Shown here: positions 26,377-34,953 of the stretch, in pieces
Numbering within the stretch: the first letter of the stretch is position 1
Layout of the letters: every line of letters begins with the position of its first letter
From: Alteromonas ponticola
Lineage (GTDB): Bacteria; Pseudomonadota; Gammaproteobacteria; Enterobacterales; Alteromonadaceae
Assembly (NCBI RefSeq): GCF_012911815.1
Contig: NZ_JAATNW010000002.1
Coordinates: 1 to 64,000, forward strand
Direction of reading: 5' to 3'
DNA length: 64,000 nt
Notes under the pieces: generated by a model
Told to the model about the DNA's origin: nothing
Database searches by the model: none
What the model saw: the letters and a program-made list of their open reading frames with translations, nothing else
Translations under genes and position numbers: made by a program

Positions 26377-27477
26377 TTAATCGTGGATATATTCTACAAC
26401 TTCCAGACCAAATCCGGACAATGCGTGATATTTAATTGGCTTACTTAATAACCGCATTTTCTTAACACCCAGTGTAGCAAGGATTTGGCTACCCACTCCA
26501 ACTGTACGGGACGAACCTTTCCACTCTGCTCCGGCATCCTGCTCACCGCGATCGACCGCAGCAAAACGCTTAACCTGACTTTCCAGATTTTCTTCTTTCC
26601 CTAACACCACCAGAATGCCACCCTCATCGCCAATTCGCGTCATGGCCTGCGGCAGTGTCATCGAACGGTTGATTGCACGCGTGGAACCCAGCAAGTCGCT
26701 CAGAGTGTTGTGTAAATGAACTCTCACCAACGTCGGCTCGTCTTCACTAATCGGCCCTTTTTTCAACGCAAAATGAATCTGGTTGTCAATGACGTCTTTA
26801 AATGTGTGAAGCTCGAACTCACCATATGCTGTGGGCAGTTTACATTCTGCGACCTTCTCAATGGTGGTTTCATTTAAATTGCGATACTCAATCAGATCGG
26901 CAATCGTACCAATCTTTAAATTATGTTTTTGCGCAAACTTTTCTAATTCTGGTCGACGGGCCATGGTGCCGTCTTCATTTAGAATTTCAACAATAACAGC
27001 TGCGGGCTCACACCCTGCCAGTCGCGCTAAATCGACGCCCGCTTCAGTGTGCCCTGCTCGGTTTAAAACGCCGCCCTCTTTGGCGATAAGCGGGAAAATA
27101 TGGCCTGGTTGCACGATATCGGTTGATTCTGCACGAGGGTGAACTGCTGCCAGAATGGTGGTAGCACGATCCGCTGCGGAAATTCCCGTTGAAACCCCAC
27201 GTGCCGCTTCAATGGACACGGTAAAATTGGTGGTAAACTGAGCTTCATTTTTGTCGACCATCAGCGGTAACTTCAGACGTTTGCACCGTTCTGTGGTCAT
27301 AGGCAAGCAGACTAATCCACGTGCATGCGTGACCATGAAGTTGATCGCTTCTGCATTAACGTATTCAGCAGCCATGATAAGATCGCCTTCGTTTTCCCGA
27401 TCTTCGTCATCCATCAGGATAACCATCTTACCCTGTCTGATATCATCTATTATTTCTGCGGTTGTATTTAAAGCCAT
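26377..27477 (-). CDS. ribB: 3,4-dihydroxy-2-butanone 4-phosphate synthase with degenerate GTP-cyclohydrolase-II-like domain (RibBX type)
   Basis: The N-terminal half (about 1-205) is a complete DHBP synthase, with [16 protein letters not shown] and [16 protein letters not shown]. The C-terminal half (about 206-366) aligns in position with GTP cyclohydrolase II but lacks its zinc cysteines: where RibA has a GS-x-R-C-D-C motif, this protein reads [12 protein letters not shown]. So the second activity is probably lost. Such fusions are known in Shewanella as RibBX, with a separate RibA elsewhere. It lies between ribE and ribH, and its upstream spacer is filled by the heptad array instead of an FMN riboswitch. 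Confidence 0.93.
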   Translation of the reverse strand: MALNTTAEIIDDIRQGKMVILMDDEDRENEGDLIMAAEYVNAEAINFMVTHARGLVCLPMTTERCKRLKLPLMVDKNEAQFTTNFTVSIEAARGVSTGISAADRATTILAAVHPRAESTDIVQPGHIFPLIAKEGGVLNRAGHTEAGVDLARLAGCEPAAVIVEILNEDGTMARRPELEKFAQKHNLKIGTIADLIEYRNLNETTIEKVAECKLPTAYGEFELHTFKDVIDNQIHFALKKGPISEDEPTLVRVHLHNTLSDLLGSTRAINRSMTLPQAMTRIGDEGGILVVLGKEENLESQVKRFAAVDRGEQDAGAEWKGSSRTVGVGSQILATLGVKKMRLLSKPIKYHALSGFGLEVVEYIHD

Positions 27478-27517
27478 AAATTTACTTTTCGTTATCTTCT
27501 ATCTTTGTAATGTGTAG

Positions 27518-27583
27518 GGTACTTTTTACTTTTCACTTTTCACTTTTTACTTTTTACTTTTTACTTTTTATTACTTGTTACTT
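27518..27583 (-). repeat. Heptanucleotide array AAGTAAN between ribE and ribBX
   Basis: On the minus strand (transcript sense), two AAGTAAN units (570-583), a 3-nt AAA interruption and seven further units (518-566: AAGTAAA x3, AAGTGAA x2, AAGTAAA, AAGTACC) run through the spacer. The first unit includes the ribE stop codon. The array looks slippage-prone. It is the same motif and orientation as at 20896-20932. Confidence 0.92.
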
Positions 27584-28240
27584 CTTCAAGAAGCCATGTT
27601 CAGCGAGGAAGGTCATACTGATCCCCTCCTCCTTCGGTTGCGCCGCCTTCTCACCAAGCAGTAAGCGCTCCAGGTAGCGCGCGACCAAGTCCACTTCCAG
27701 ATTCACTTTCGAGCCGACGCGATACTCGCCAATTACCGTTTCTTTGAGGGTATGCGGGATTATCCAAAGCATAAACTCCGCGCCATTAACCTCATTCACC
27801 GTTAAGCTGACGCCATCAACAGTAATACTGCCTTTGTGCGCAATATATTTAGCCAACTCATCAGGTGCTTTTACCCATATTTCAATATAGTCTTTGTGCT
27901 CATTTATTTTGCTGACATGGCCCACACCATCAACGTGGCCGGATACAATATGCCCACCAAAACGGTCCATCGGTCGCATTGCCAGTTCAAGATTAACGCG
28001 AGACCCTGCTTTGTATTCAGCAAATCCGGTATGTTTGATGGTTTCAGCGGATACATCAGCCTGATAACTGATGTCATCAAAATTAACCACCGTGAGACAT
28101 ACGCCGTTGGTTGCGATGCTATCGCCCAATTTAACATCGGTCATTTGCAGTCCGGCTGACTTTACCGTCAAACGGATATCTGAACCTTTATTTTCCAACG
28201 CACTAATGGTTCCAAGTGCCTGAATTATTCCAGTAAACAT
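27578..28240 (-). CDS. ribE: Riboflavin synthase, alpha chain
   Basis: The 220-residue protein consists of two tandem lumazine-binding barrels, each with a V-G-D/G-S-containing repeat. The N-terminus MFTGIIQALGTI is the family standard. GDSIATNGVCLTV in barrel 1 is matched by GSITVDGVSLTV in barrel 2. It dismutates two lumazines to riboflavin. Located between ribD and ribBX in the riboflavin operon. In some nomenclature it is ribC. Confidence 0.95.
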   Translation of the reverse strand: MFTGIIQALGTISALENKGSDIRLTVKSAGLQMTDVKLGDSIATNGVCLTVVNFDDISYQADVSAETIKHTGFAEYKAGSRVNLELAMRPMDRFGGHIVSGHVDGVGHVSKINEHKDYIEIWVKAPDELAKYIAHKGSITVDGVSLTVNEVNGAEFMLWIIPHTLKETVIGEYRVGSKVNLEVDLVARYLERLLLGEKAAQPKEEGISMTFLAEHGFLKK

Positions 28241-28266
28241 ATTCTTCGCTTTAGTCGTGAAGTTAA

Positions 28267-29400
28267 TTAAGCTTTTACGCTGAACGTCATTTTGGTATCA
28301 CTGCCCACTTGCCGCGATTGTGCTAGCGTCAGCGAATATGCCTGACTCAAGTCACTGAAATCAGGCAAGGTCATCATCGAAACCGCTTTATCTCCCAAAA
28401 TGAGGGGCGCCTGGTATACAATCAGCTCATCCACCAGACCCGCTTGCAGTAGCGCGCCCGCTAAGCCGGGACCCGCTTCCACCCAAACATGGTTCATTTG
28501 TCGCTTGCCCAGCTCATTAACTAATGTTGCCAGACAGACTTTTTCGTTGTAGGCCGGTAGGCGCATTATTTCATTGCCATCGAGCTGTAACGCTTGATTG
28601 GTGGTCGCAATGACAGTTGTGTGGCTGTCATTCAGTAGCTGCGAATCTACCGGTATTACGCCCTTAGAATCTATCACCACACGCACAGGCTGTCGCACGT
28701 TTGGCAAGGGATATTGTTGAATTTTGGCTTCTTCCGGGCGCACCAGCAAGCTTGGATCGTCATTAATTACGGTACCCGACCCGGTCAGCACCGCGCAGCT
28801 TTGGGCGCGATGACGATGTACATCACTTCTGGCTTCGGGCCCGGTAATCCACTGGCTTTTGCCATTGGCAAGCGCAACCTTGCCGTCCAGACTTACGGCG
28901 AGTTTTACAGTAATAAAAGGCTTGCCTTGCACCATCCGCTTTATGAAGCCTTTATTAAGTTCTGCCGCCTGAGCGGCCATTACATCCGATACAACTTCAA
29001 TACCTGCCTGCTGTAGTTTTGCAATGCCATTGCCACTAACCAGCGGGTTGGGATCGGTCATGGCGATGACCACTTTTTTTATGCCGGCGTTTATCAACGC
29101 ATCTGCGCAGGGCGGGGTTTTACCAAAATGGCTGCAAGGCTCTAACGTAACGTAAGCGGTGGCCCCGTGCGCCTTTTCTGCTGCCTGTTCGAGCGCATGT
29201 ACTTCGGCGTGCGGCGCACCTGCTTTGAGATGATAGCCACTGCCAACACACGCTTGTTTATCATCGACAATAACACAACCTACGTTAGGATTTGGGGAAG
29301 TGGTAAATCTGCCCTTGCGCGCCAGATTGATCGCTTGCCCCATCCAGAAATAGTCTTGCGAAAGGGTGGAATCAGCAGCGAGTTTCATGATACTAGTCAT
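28267..29400 (-). CDS. ribD: Bifunctional diaminohydroxyphosphoribosylaminopyrimidine deaminase / reductase
   Basis: RibD performs steps 2 and 3 of riboflavin synthesis. The N-terminal deaminase (about 15-150) has the zinc motif HAEVHAL and [11 protein letters not shown]. The C-terminal NADPH reductase (about 155-377) includes [12 protein letters not shown] and [19 protein letters not shown]. The first ATG overlaps the nrdR end by 8 nt; a Met at 29388 is an alternative. Confidence 0.95.
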   Translation of the reverse strand: MTSIMKLAADSTLSQDYFWMGQAINLARKGRFTTSPNPNVGCVIVDDKQACVGSGYHLKAGAPHAEVHALEQAAEKAHGATAYVTLEPCSHFGKTPPCADALINAGIKKVVIAMTDPNPLVSGNGIAKLQQAGIEVVSDVMAAQAAELNKGFIKRMVQGKPFITVKLAVSLDGKVALANGKSQWITGPEARSDVHRHRAQSCAVLTGSGTVINDDPSLLVRPEEAKIQQYPLPNVRQPVRVVIDSKGVIPVDSQLLNDSHTTVIATTNQALQLDGNEIMRLPAYNEKVCLATLVNELGKRQMNHVWVEAGPGLAGALLQAGLVDELIVYQAPLILGDKAVSMMTLPDFSDLSQAYSLTLAQSRQVGSDTKMTFSVKA

Positions 29401-29842
29401 TCAGCTTGGCAATTTCTTCACCAAACTCTTTAATATCTTCAAACGAACGATACACCGAGGCGAACCTGACGTACGCCACCTTATCCAGTTCTTTAAGTGC
29501 ATTCATGATCAGGTTACCTAAAAACTGACTGGAAACCTCTCGCTCCCCGGTCGCTCTAAGCTGCGATTTAATTGATAAAATACATTGTTCGACTTTCTCC
29601 GTGCTGACCGGGCGCTTTTCCAGTGCACGTTGCAAACCCGCACGTAGCTTATCTTCGTTGAAGGGTTCCCGTGAACCATCACGTTTTATCACTCTTGGCA
29701 TGACCAGCTCTGCATTTTCAAACGTAGTGAAACGTTCATGGCAATCGAGACATTCGCGACGACGTCGAACCTGCTGACCTTCGGCCACCAGTCTGGAATC
29801 GATTACTTTGGTTTCTTGAGCAGAACAGAATGGGCAAAACAT
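29393..29842 (-). CDS. nrdR: Transcriptional repressor NrdR
   Basis: The 149-residue regulator of ribonucleotide reductase genes has an N-terminal zinc ribbon (C3, C6, C31, C34; FCPFCSAQ ... CLDCHERF) and an ATP-cone domain ([21 protein letters not shown]). It is first in the riboflavin operon, the arrangement nrdR-ribD found in E. coli. It follows the glyA terminator. Confidence 0.97.
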   Translation of the reverse strand: MFCPFCSAQETKVIDSRLVAEGQQVRRRRECLDCHERFTTFENAELVMPRVIKRDGSREPFNEDKLRAGLQRALEKRPVSTEKVEQCILSIKSQLRATGEREVSSQFLGNLIMNALKELDKVAYVRFASVYRSFEDIKEFGEEIAKLND

Positions 29843-29853
29843 AATGGATCTCG

Positions 29854-29882
29854 AAAAATGCTACCTCAGCTTGAGGTAGCAT
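29854..29882 (-). terminator. Intrinsic terminator of glyA
   Basis: A perfect 11-bp stem ATGCTACCTCA/TGAGGTAGCAT with a 3-nt loop is followed on the minus strand by a short run of T. It lies between the glyA stop and the nrdR start, so nrdR must have its own promoter or rely on read-through. Confidence 0.85.
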
Positions 29883-29899
29883 CTAATTAATAATTCAGG

Positions 29900-31156
29900 C
29901 TAAGCGTAAACAGGGTGCGCTTTACACAGCTTAACAACATCTTGCTTAATGCGCTCAATCACAGATTCATCACCCATGTTATCCAACACATCGCACATCC
30001 AGTTAGCCACCTGCTTTGATTCTTCTTCTTTAAAACCTCGACGGGTGATCGCTGGACTTCCAATGCGCAAGCCACTGGTCACGAAAGGTGATCGTGGATC
30101 GTTAGGTACAGAGTTCTTGTTAACTGTGATGTTCGCACGTCCCAGCGCAGCATCTGCATCTTTACCAGTGATATCTTTATCAATCAGGTCAAGTAAGAAC
30201 AGATGGTTCTGCGTCCCATTGGAAACAATTTTATAACCACGTTGCTGCATGACCTCGACCATGGATTTGGCATTTTTCACAACCTGCTGCTGATACTCTT
30301 TAAACTCAGGTTGTAGCGCTTCTTTAAATGCCACCGCTTTGGCCGCAATAACATGGCATAAGGGTCCGCCTTGATTGCCAGGAAACACAGAGCTGTTTAA
30401 CTTCTTATAAATTGTCTCATCACCACATGCAGACAGGATCAAGCCACTACGCGGACCTGCTAATGTTTTGTGTGTGGTAGTAGTAACAACGTGCGCGTGG
30501 GGTAACGGGTTAGGATAAACCCCTGCCGCAATCAAACCTGCCACGTGCGCCATGTCAACCAACAAGTAGGCACCCACGCTGTCGGCAATTTCGCGAAAAC
30601 GCTGCCAGTTAACGACCCCCGAATAGGCAGAGAAGCCACCGATGATCATTTTTGGCTTGTGCTCATTCGCCAGCGCCTGAACCTGCTCGTAATCGATTTC
30701 GCCAGTGGCATGGTCCAGGCCATACTGCACAGCATTGTACGTTTTACCGGAAAAATTGACATGAGAGCCATGAGTTAAATGGCCGCCTTCAGAGAGGCTC
30801 ATGCCCAATACCGTGTCACCTGCATCCAGCAATGCCATAAATGCCGCAGAGTTGGCTTGCGAGCCTGAGTGCGGCTGCACATTTGCGTATTCGGCACCAA
30901 ATAATTGTTTTGCTCGGTCAATTGCCAGTTGCTCAACCACATCCACGTGCTCGCAACCGCCATAATAACGTTTGCCAGGATAACCTTCGGCATACTTGTT
31001 TGTCAGTTGTGAACCCTGCGCTTCCATTACACGAGGACTGCAATAGTTTTCTGATGCGATAAGCTCGATATGATGTTCCTGACGCTCATTTTCTTTAGCA
31101 ATGGCGTCTGCCAATTCAGGATCGAAATCAGCAATAGTCAGTTCACGACGTAACAT
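29900..31156 (-). CDS. glyA: Serine hydroxymethyltransferase
   Basis: The 418-residue PLP enzyme interconverts serine and glycine, charging tetrahydrofolate with a one-carbon unit. The PLP lysine is in [15 protein letters not shown] near residue 229, and the N-terminal block [21 protein letters not shown] is conserved. A strong AAGGAG precedes the ATG. It is placed next to nrdR, as in several Gammaproteobacteria. Confidence 0.98.
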   Translation of the reverse strand: MLRRELTIADFDPELADAIAKENERQEHHIELIASENYCSPRVMEAQGSQLTNKYAEGYPGKRYYGGCEHVDVVEQLAIDRAKQLFGAEYANVQPHSGSQANSAAFMALLDAGDTVLGMSLSEGGHLTHGSHVNFSGKTYNAVQYGLDHATGEIDYEQVQALANEHKPKMIIGGFSAYSGVVNWQRFREIADSVGAYLLVDMAHVAGLIAAGVYPNPLPHAHVVTTTTHKTLAGPRSGLILSACGDETIYKKLNSSVFPGNQGGPLCHVIAAKAVAFKEALQPEFKEYQQQVVKNAKSMVEVMQQRGYKIVSNGTQNHLFLLDLIDKDITGKDADAALGRANITVNKNSVPNDPRSPFVTSGLRIGSPAITRRGFKEEESKQVANWMCDVLDNMGDESVIERIKQDVVKLCKAHPVYA

Positions 31157-31284
31157 GACGACTCCTTAATACGTTAGAAGGCATAAATTGAACGCCTATT
31201 CTATTCATTTTACCCCGCATGTATACCGATTTGTGGTCGAATCAGGGGATCCGTTGCGAATTGCTTATGAGTTTTCACGATAAG

Positions 31285-32331
31285 CTATTTATCTGTCTCT
31301 GGATTACGTTGGCTTTCCAGCTTTTTAACGCGGTCAAACAGCGTATCAATCTGGCGCATTCTGACTGTCGTCTTGCGCCAATCGCGATTCGCCATGGCTG
31401 GCTGCCCCGAGGAGTATACGCCAGGTTCGGTGATATCACTGACCACCATCGAGAATCCCGTGATCTGCACATTGTCGCAGATAGAAATATGGCCATTAAT
31501 GCCAACACCACCGCCGATCACAACCCCTTTGCCCACCAATACACTTCCCGCCAGCGCACTCGTGCCACAAATACAGCTATTGTCACCCACGATACAGTTA
31601 TGACCAATATGCACTTGATCATCAATGATTACATTCTGTCCAATCACAGTATTTTCCAGCGCACCCCGGTCAATAGTCACCGATGCCCCTATCTGGGTGT
31701 CATCGCCAATCTCAACCGAACCAGTTTGCGGTATGGCTAACCATTTACCTTTATCGTTGGCATAACCAAAACCATCTGCGCCAATCACTGTTTGACTATG
31801 CACAACCACGCGCTCTCCCAGCGTGACACTATGGTAAAGGGTGACATTAGGGTGTAGAACGCCTTCTGCTCCAATACTGACAGCTTCTCCTACTACCGTA
31901 TTCGCCCCAATAACCACGTTATCACCAATAACGGCGTGCTTGCCGATAACTACATTAGGACCCATCGCAACATTCGCACCAATGGTGGCACTTTCATCGA
32001 TATGGGCAGAAGCATGAATGTTGGTAGCGAGTTTGGGCGTAGTATCAAAAACCTGTGCAATTTTAGCGAAAGCGGCATGGGGATTTGGGTGCACAATGGC
32101 GGGTAAGTCTGCCACATCGATAAATTTTTCCGGAAGAATAACCGCCCCGGCATTGGTGGTTGCCAGCTGTGATTTATATTTTACGTTGGTTAAAAACGAG
32201 ATGTCTCTGGCAGTCGCTCCCTCTAATGTTCCGACTCCAAAAATCATAACGTCAGCGTGCCCTTTTACTTGCCCACCGGCAATATCGGCAAGTTCAGATA
32301 ATGAATAACTTTTTTTGGTCTGAGACATCAA
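31285..32331 (-). CDS. lpxD: UDP-3-O-acylglucosamine N-acyltransferase (LpxD), stand-alone
   Basis: The 348-residue protein has an N-terminal uridine-binding domain (about 1-105, SLSELADIAGGQVKG ... ISFLTNVKY) and a left-handed beta helix of hexapeptide repeats (about 108-310) including IDRGALENTVIG. The catalytic His lies in QVHIGHNCIVGD. It adds the second 3-hydroxyacyl chain in lipid A synthesis. The usual neighbours bamA, skp, fabZ and lpxA are absent, so this may be an extra paralogue. Two consecutive ATGs are possible starts. Confidence 0.88.
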   Translation of the reverse strand: MMSQTKKSYSLSELADIAGGQVKGHADVMIFGVGTLEGATARDISFLTNVKYKSQLATTNAGAVILPEKFIDVADLPAIVHPNPHAAFAKIAQVFDTTPKLATNIHASAHIDESATIGANVAMGPNVVIGKHAVIGDNVVIGANTVVGEAVSIGAEGVLHPNVTLYHSVTLGERVVVHSQTVIGADGFGYANDKGKWLAIPQTGSVEIGDDTQIGASVTIDRGALENTVIGQNVIIDDQVHIGHNCIVGDNSCICGTSALAGSVLVGKGVVIGGGVGINGHISICDNVQITGFSMVVSDITEPGVYSSGQPAMANRDWRKTTVRMRQIDTLFDRVKKLESQRNPETDK

Positions 32332-32526
32332 GCAACTTCCTTCTGTTTATTAAGTGCCATATGGTACTGCAATTCCCTTCAGTCGTCCCGTTTTGTTACT
32401 AAAAAACGACGCTTCATCAGGGTTAAGGTTAAAATTTAACCAGTTGGTCAGGTTAATCGGGGATCCCTCTGGAAGCTAACCGGTATAACCTATTACAATG
32501 CACCTTTATTTTGGCAAGGACACCTT

Positions 32527-34194
32527 ATGTCACAATACGTTTATTCAATGCACCGGGTCGGGAAAATTGTTCCGCCTAATCGACATATTCTTAAAGATAT
32601 ATCACTGAGTTTCTTTCCTGGCGCCAAAATTGGCGTATTAGGCTTAAACGGCGCGGGTAAATCTACCCTGCTCCGCATCATGGCTGGCGTGGATACTGAT
32701 ATTGAGGGTGAAGCACGTGCCCAACCCGGTATCAATATAGGCTACCTGCCGCAGGAACCTAAACTGGACGAATCGAAAGATGTGCGCGGAAATATTGAAG
32801 AGGCGGTTGCTGATGTAGCCCATGCACTGAAGCGTCTTGATGAGGTTTATGCTGCTTATGCCGAGGCCGATGCCGACTTTGACGCGCTGGCAAAAGAGCA
32901 AGGTGAACTGGAAGCCATTATTCAAGCGAAAGATGGCCATAATCTGGAAAACGCATTAGAACGCGCAGCCGATGCATTGCGTCTGCCGCCATGGGATGCA
33001 GACGTCAGTAAGCTTTCAGGGGGTGAGCGACGTCGCGTTGCTTTATGTCGCCTGCTTTTGGAAAAGCCGGATATGTTGCTGTTGGACGAACCAACCAACC
33101 ATTTGGATGCCGAGTCTGTCGCCTGGTTGGAGCGATTTTTACATGACTACGAAGGCACAGTCGTGGCCATTACCCACGACCGTTATTTTCTGGATAACGT
33201 TGCAGGCTGGATTTTAGAACTTGACCGTGGGCATGGTATTCCCTGGGAAGGCAACTATTCTTCCTGGCTGGAGCAAAAAGAAAAACGACTTGAGCAGGAA
33301 GAAAAAACCGAAACTGCGCGTCAGAAATCGATCAAGCAGGAACTTGAATGGGTTCGCACTAATCCCAAGGGGCGTCAGGCCAAAAGCAAAGCGCGGATGT
33401 CGCGTTTTGAAGAAATGTCTACGGGTGACTATCAGAAGCGTAATGAAACCAATGAGTTATTTATTCCGCCAGGTGAACGATTGGGCGATAAAGTCATTGA
33501 CATTGAAGGCTTGAAAAAATCGTACGGTGATCGCGTGCTTATTGATGATATGACCTTTTCAGTGCCAAAAGGCGCTATAGTCGGCATTATAGGTCCAAAC
33601 GGTGCCGGTAAATCGACCTTGTTTAGAATGCTCACCGATCAGGAGCAACCCGATGCCGGTAGTATCGACGTAGGTGAAACAGTGCAAATCGCTAGTGTCG
33701 ACCAGTTCCGCGACCATATGAACGGCAAAAATACCGTTTGGAAAGAAATATCTGATGATCAGGATATTATTCGCATCGGCAATTTCGAAATTAATAGTCG
33801 CGCCTATTGCAGTCGTTTTAACTTCAAGGGTACTGACCAGCAGAAATTTATCAAAGACTTGTCAGGGGGAGAGCGCAATCGTGTCCACCTGGCGAAACTG
33901 CTTAAGGCTGGCGGCAATGTACTGTTACTGGATGAGCCCACCAACGACCTGGACGTGGAAACATTACGTGCGTTGGAAAATGCGTTATTAGAATTTCCTG
34001 GCTGCGCCATGGTTATTTCGCACGACCGCTGGTTCCTCGACCGCGTTGCCACGCATATCTTAGATTATCGCGATGAAGGTAAAATCAATTTCTTCGAAGG
34101 TAACTACAACGACTATGAAAGCTGGCTTAAAGCAACTTATGGGCAGGATGTAGTTGAGCCTCACCGCTTGAAATACAAGCGCATGAGTAAGTAG
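32527..34194 (+). CDS. ettA: Energy-dependent translational throttle protein EttA (ABC-F ATPase)
   Basis: The 555-residue ABC-F protein has two nucleotide-binding domains: Walker A GLNGAGKSTLL and GPNGAGKSTLF, signatures LSGGERRRVALCRLL and LSGGERNRVHLAKLL. The arm and linker are typical of EttA (AEREQGELEAII-like region about 110-150; linker about 240-310). It binds the ribosomal E site and gates initiation by ATP/ADP ratio. The N-terminus MSQYVYSMHRVGKIVPPNR and C-terminus HRLKYKRMSK fit EttA, not Uup or YheS. Confidence 0.96.
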   Translation: MSQYVYSMHRVGKIVPPNRHILKDISLSFFPGAKIGVLGLNGAGKSTLLRIMAGVDTDIEGEARAQPGINIGYLPQEPKLDESKDVRGNIEEAVADVAHALKRLDEVYAAYAEADADFDALAKEQGELEAIIQAKDGHNLENALERAADALRLPPWDADVSKLSGGERRRVALCRLLLEKPDMLLLDEPTNHLDAESVAWLERFLHDYEGTVVAITHDRYFLDNVAGWILELDRGHGIPWEGNYSSWLEQKEKRLEQEEKTETARQKSIKQELEWVRTNPKGRQAKSKARMSRFEEMSTGDYQKRNETNELFIPPGERLGDKVIDIEGLKKSYGDRVLIDDMTFSVPKGAIVGIIGPNGAGKSTLFRMLTDQEQPDAGSIDVGETVQIASVDQFRDHMNGKNTVWKEISDDQDIIRIGNFEINSRAYCSRFNFKGTDQQKFIKDLSGGERNRVHLAKLLKAGGNVLLLDEPTNDLDVETLRALENALLEFPGCAMVISHDRWFLDRVATHILDYRDEGKINFFEGNYNDYESWLKATYGQDVVEPHRLKYKRMSK

Positions 34195-34228
34195 CGAATG
34201 AGACTATTCGCCGCGTTTAAATAAGAAA

Positions 34229-34265
34229 GAACGCCGAGACGTGCCTACGTCCCGGCGTTTTTTTA
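34229..34265. terminator. Terminator after ettA, possibly bidirectional
   Basis: The stem AACGCCG...CGGCGTT, extended by GACG/CGTC with one bulge, is followed on the plus strand by a run of eight T. The T-run overlaps the stop of the small minus-strand ORF, so the hairpin could serve both. Confidence 0.88.
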
Positions 34266-34427
34266 TTCGTTACCCGAGGTTTGATGCCTGACCATTTCTT
34301 CCAACGCCACACCAGGGTCCTCTTCGCCGCAGACAGAAGAGTCTTCAGGACTGGAGGCTTCCGCATCCTGATCAGATAATATGTCGTGTTCCTCTTCAGC
34401 TGTTGGCGACTGTTTTTTTGAACTCAT
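34263..34427 (-). CDS. Small acidic hypothetical protein (54 residues)
   Basis: An intact ORF reads MSSKKQSPTAEEEHDILSDQ and continues with a very acidic, Ser/Glu/Asp-rich sequence ending VALEEMVRHQTSGNE. GGGGTGG lies 5-10 nt before the ATG, and the gene stops exactly at the shared ettA terminator. There is no membrane segment or known motif, and it is probably disordered. The ribosome-binding-like sequence and fit between flanking genes favour a real gene; its function is unknown. Confidence 0.5.
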   Translation of the reverse strand: MSSKKQSPTAEEEHDILSDQDAEASSPEDSSVCGEEDPGVALEEMVRHQTSGNE

Positions 34428-34520
34428 AACCACCCCATTAACTCTAATGTAAAAATTAGTACGTGTGAGTACCTAATTAGGTTGATTTTCAATTATCTGT
34501 TGTAATACAAATGACAGTGG

Positions 34521-34946
34521 ATGGAAAAATCGGGTAAGCAAATGACAGATAAACGTCAATATCAACGAATTACGCTGGGGGCATCAGGAAGTCTCAGTCA
34601 TCAAAATGTAAGTGTACCCGTTGAAGTAATGGATATTTCATTGCAGGGTTTACGCTTGAAAGTTAACGAAAAAACGATAGAAGCGTTACCTTTCGATAGC
34701 CATGAACCTTACATTATTAAGTTCCACGCTAACAACGACAGTCCACCAATATGTGCACATCTGCAGCAACTTTATCGCTTTAATCATCCTCGAATTGGAG
34801 ACACGTTGATTGGCTGCAAGCTGGATCATATTGATATTGAAGATCTCGCTGCCCTGAGACGATTAATTCAATTAAACAGTGAAGATAATCGACTCAGCGA
34901 ACAAGATCTGGATGCGCTGATAGAGGGTATCCTTACTAAACCCTAG
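34521..34946 (+). CDS. PilZ-domain protein, single domain
   Basis: The 141-residue protein is mostly one PilZ domain: an N-terminal RQYQR basic motif and the D-x-S-x-x-G core in VMDISLQGLRL, followed by beta strands and a C-terminal helix. PilZ domains bind cyclic-di-GMP through these two motifs; here RQYQR supplies the spaced Arg residues. The start could be the ATG at 34521 or the Met at 34542 directly before DKRQYQR. It converges on radA with 7 nt between stops. Target unknown. Confidence 0.82.
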   Translation: MEKSGKQMTDKRQYQRITLGASGSLSHQNVSVPVEVMDISLQGLRLKVNEKTIEALPFDSHEPYIIKFHANNDSPPICAHLQQLYRFNHPRIGDTLIGCKLDHIDIEDLAALRRLIQLNSEDNRLSEQDLDALIEGILTKP

Positions 34947-34953
34947 AGTGGCA

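Noticed and set aside
27478-27577. FMN riboswitch before ribBX
   Set aside because: The spacer is about 100 bp and is filled by the heptad array; none of the conserved RFN blocks is visible.
31219-31740. 173-residue plus-strand open frame antisense to lpxD
   Set aside because: It lies wholly over the lpxD reading frame and its upstream end; hexapeptide-repeat DNA often leaves the opposite frame open, and no family motif is seen.
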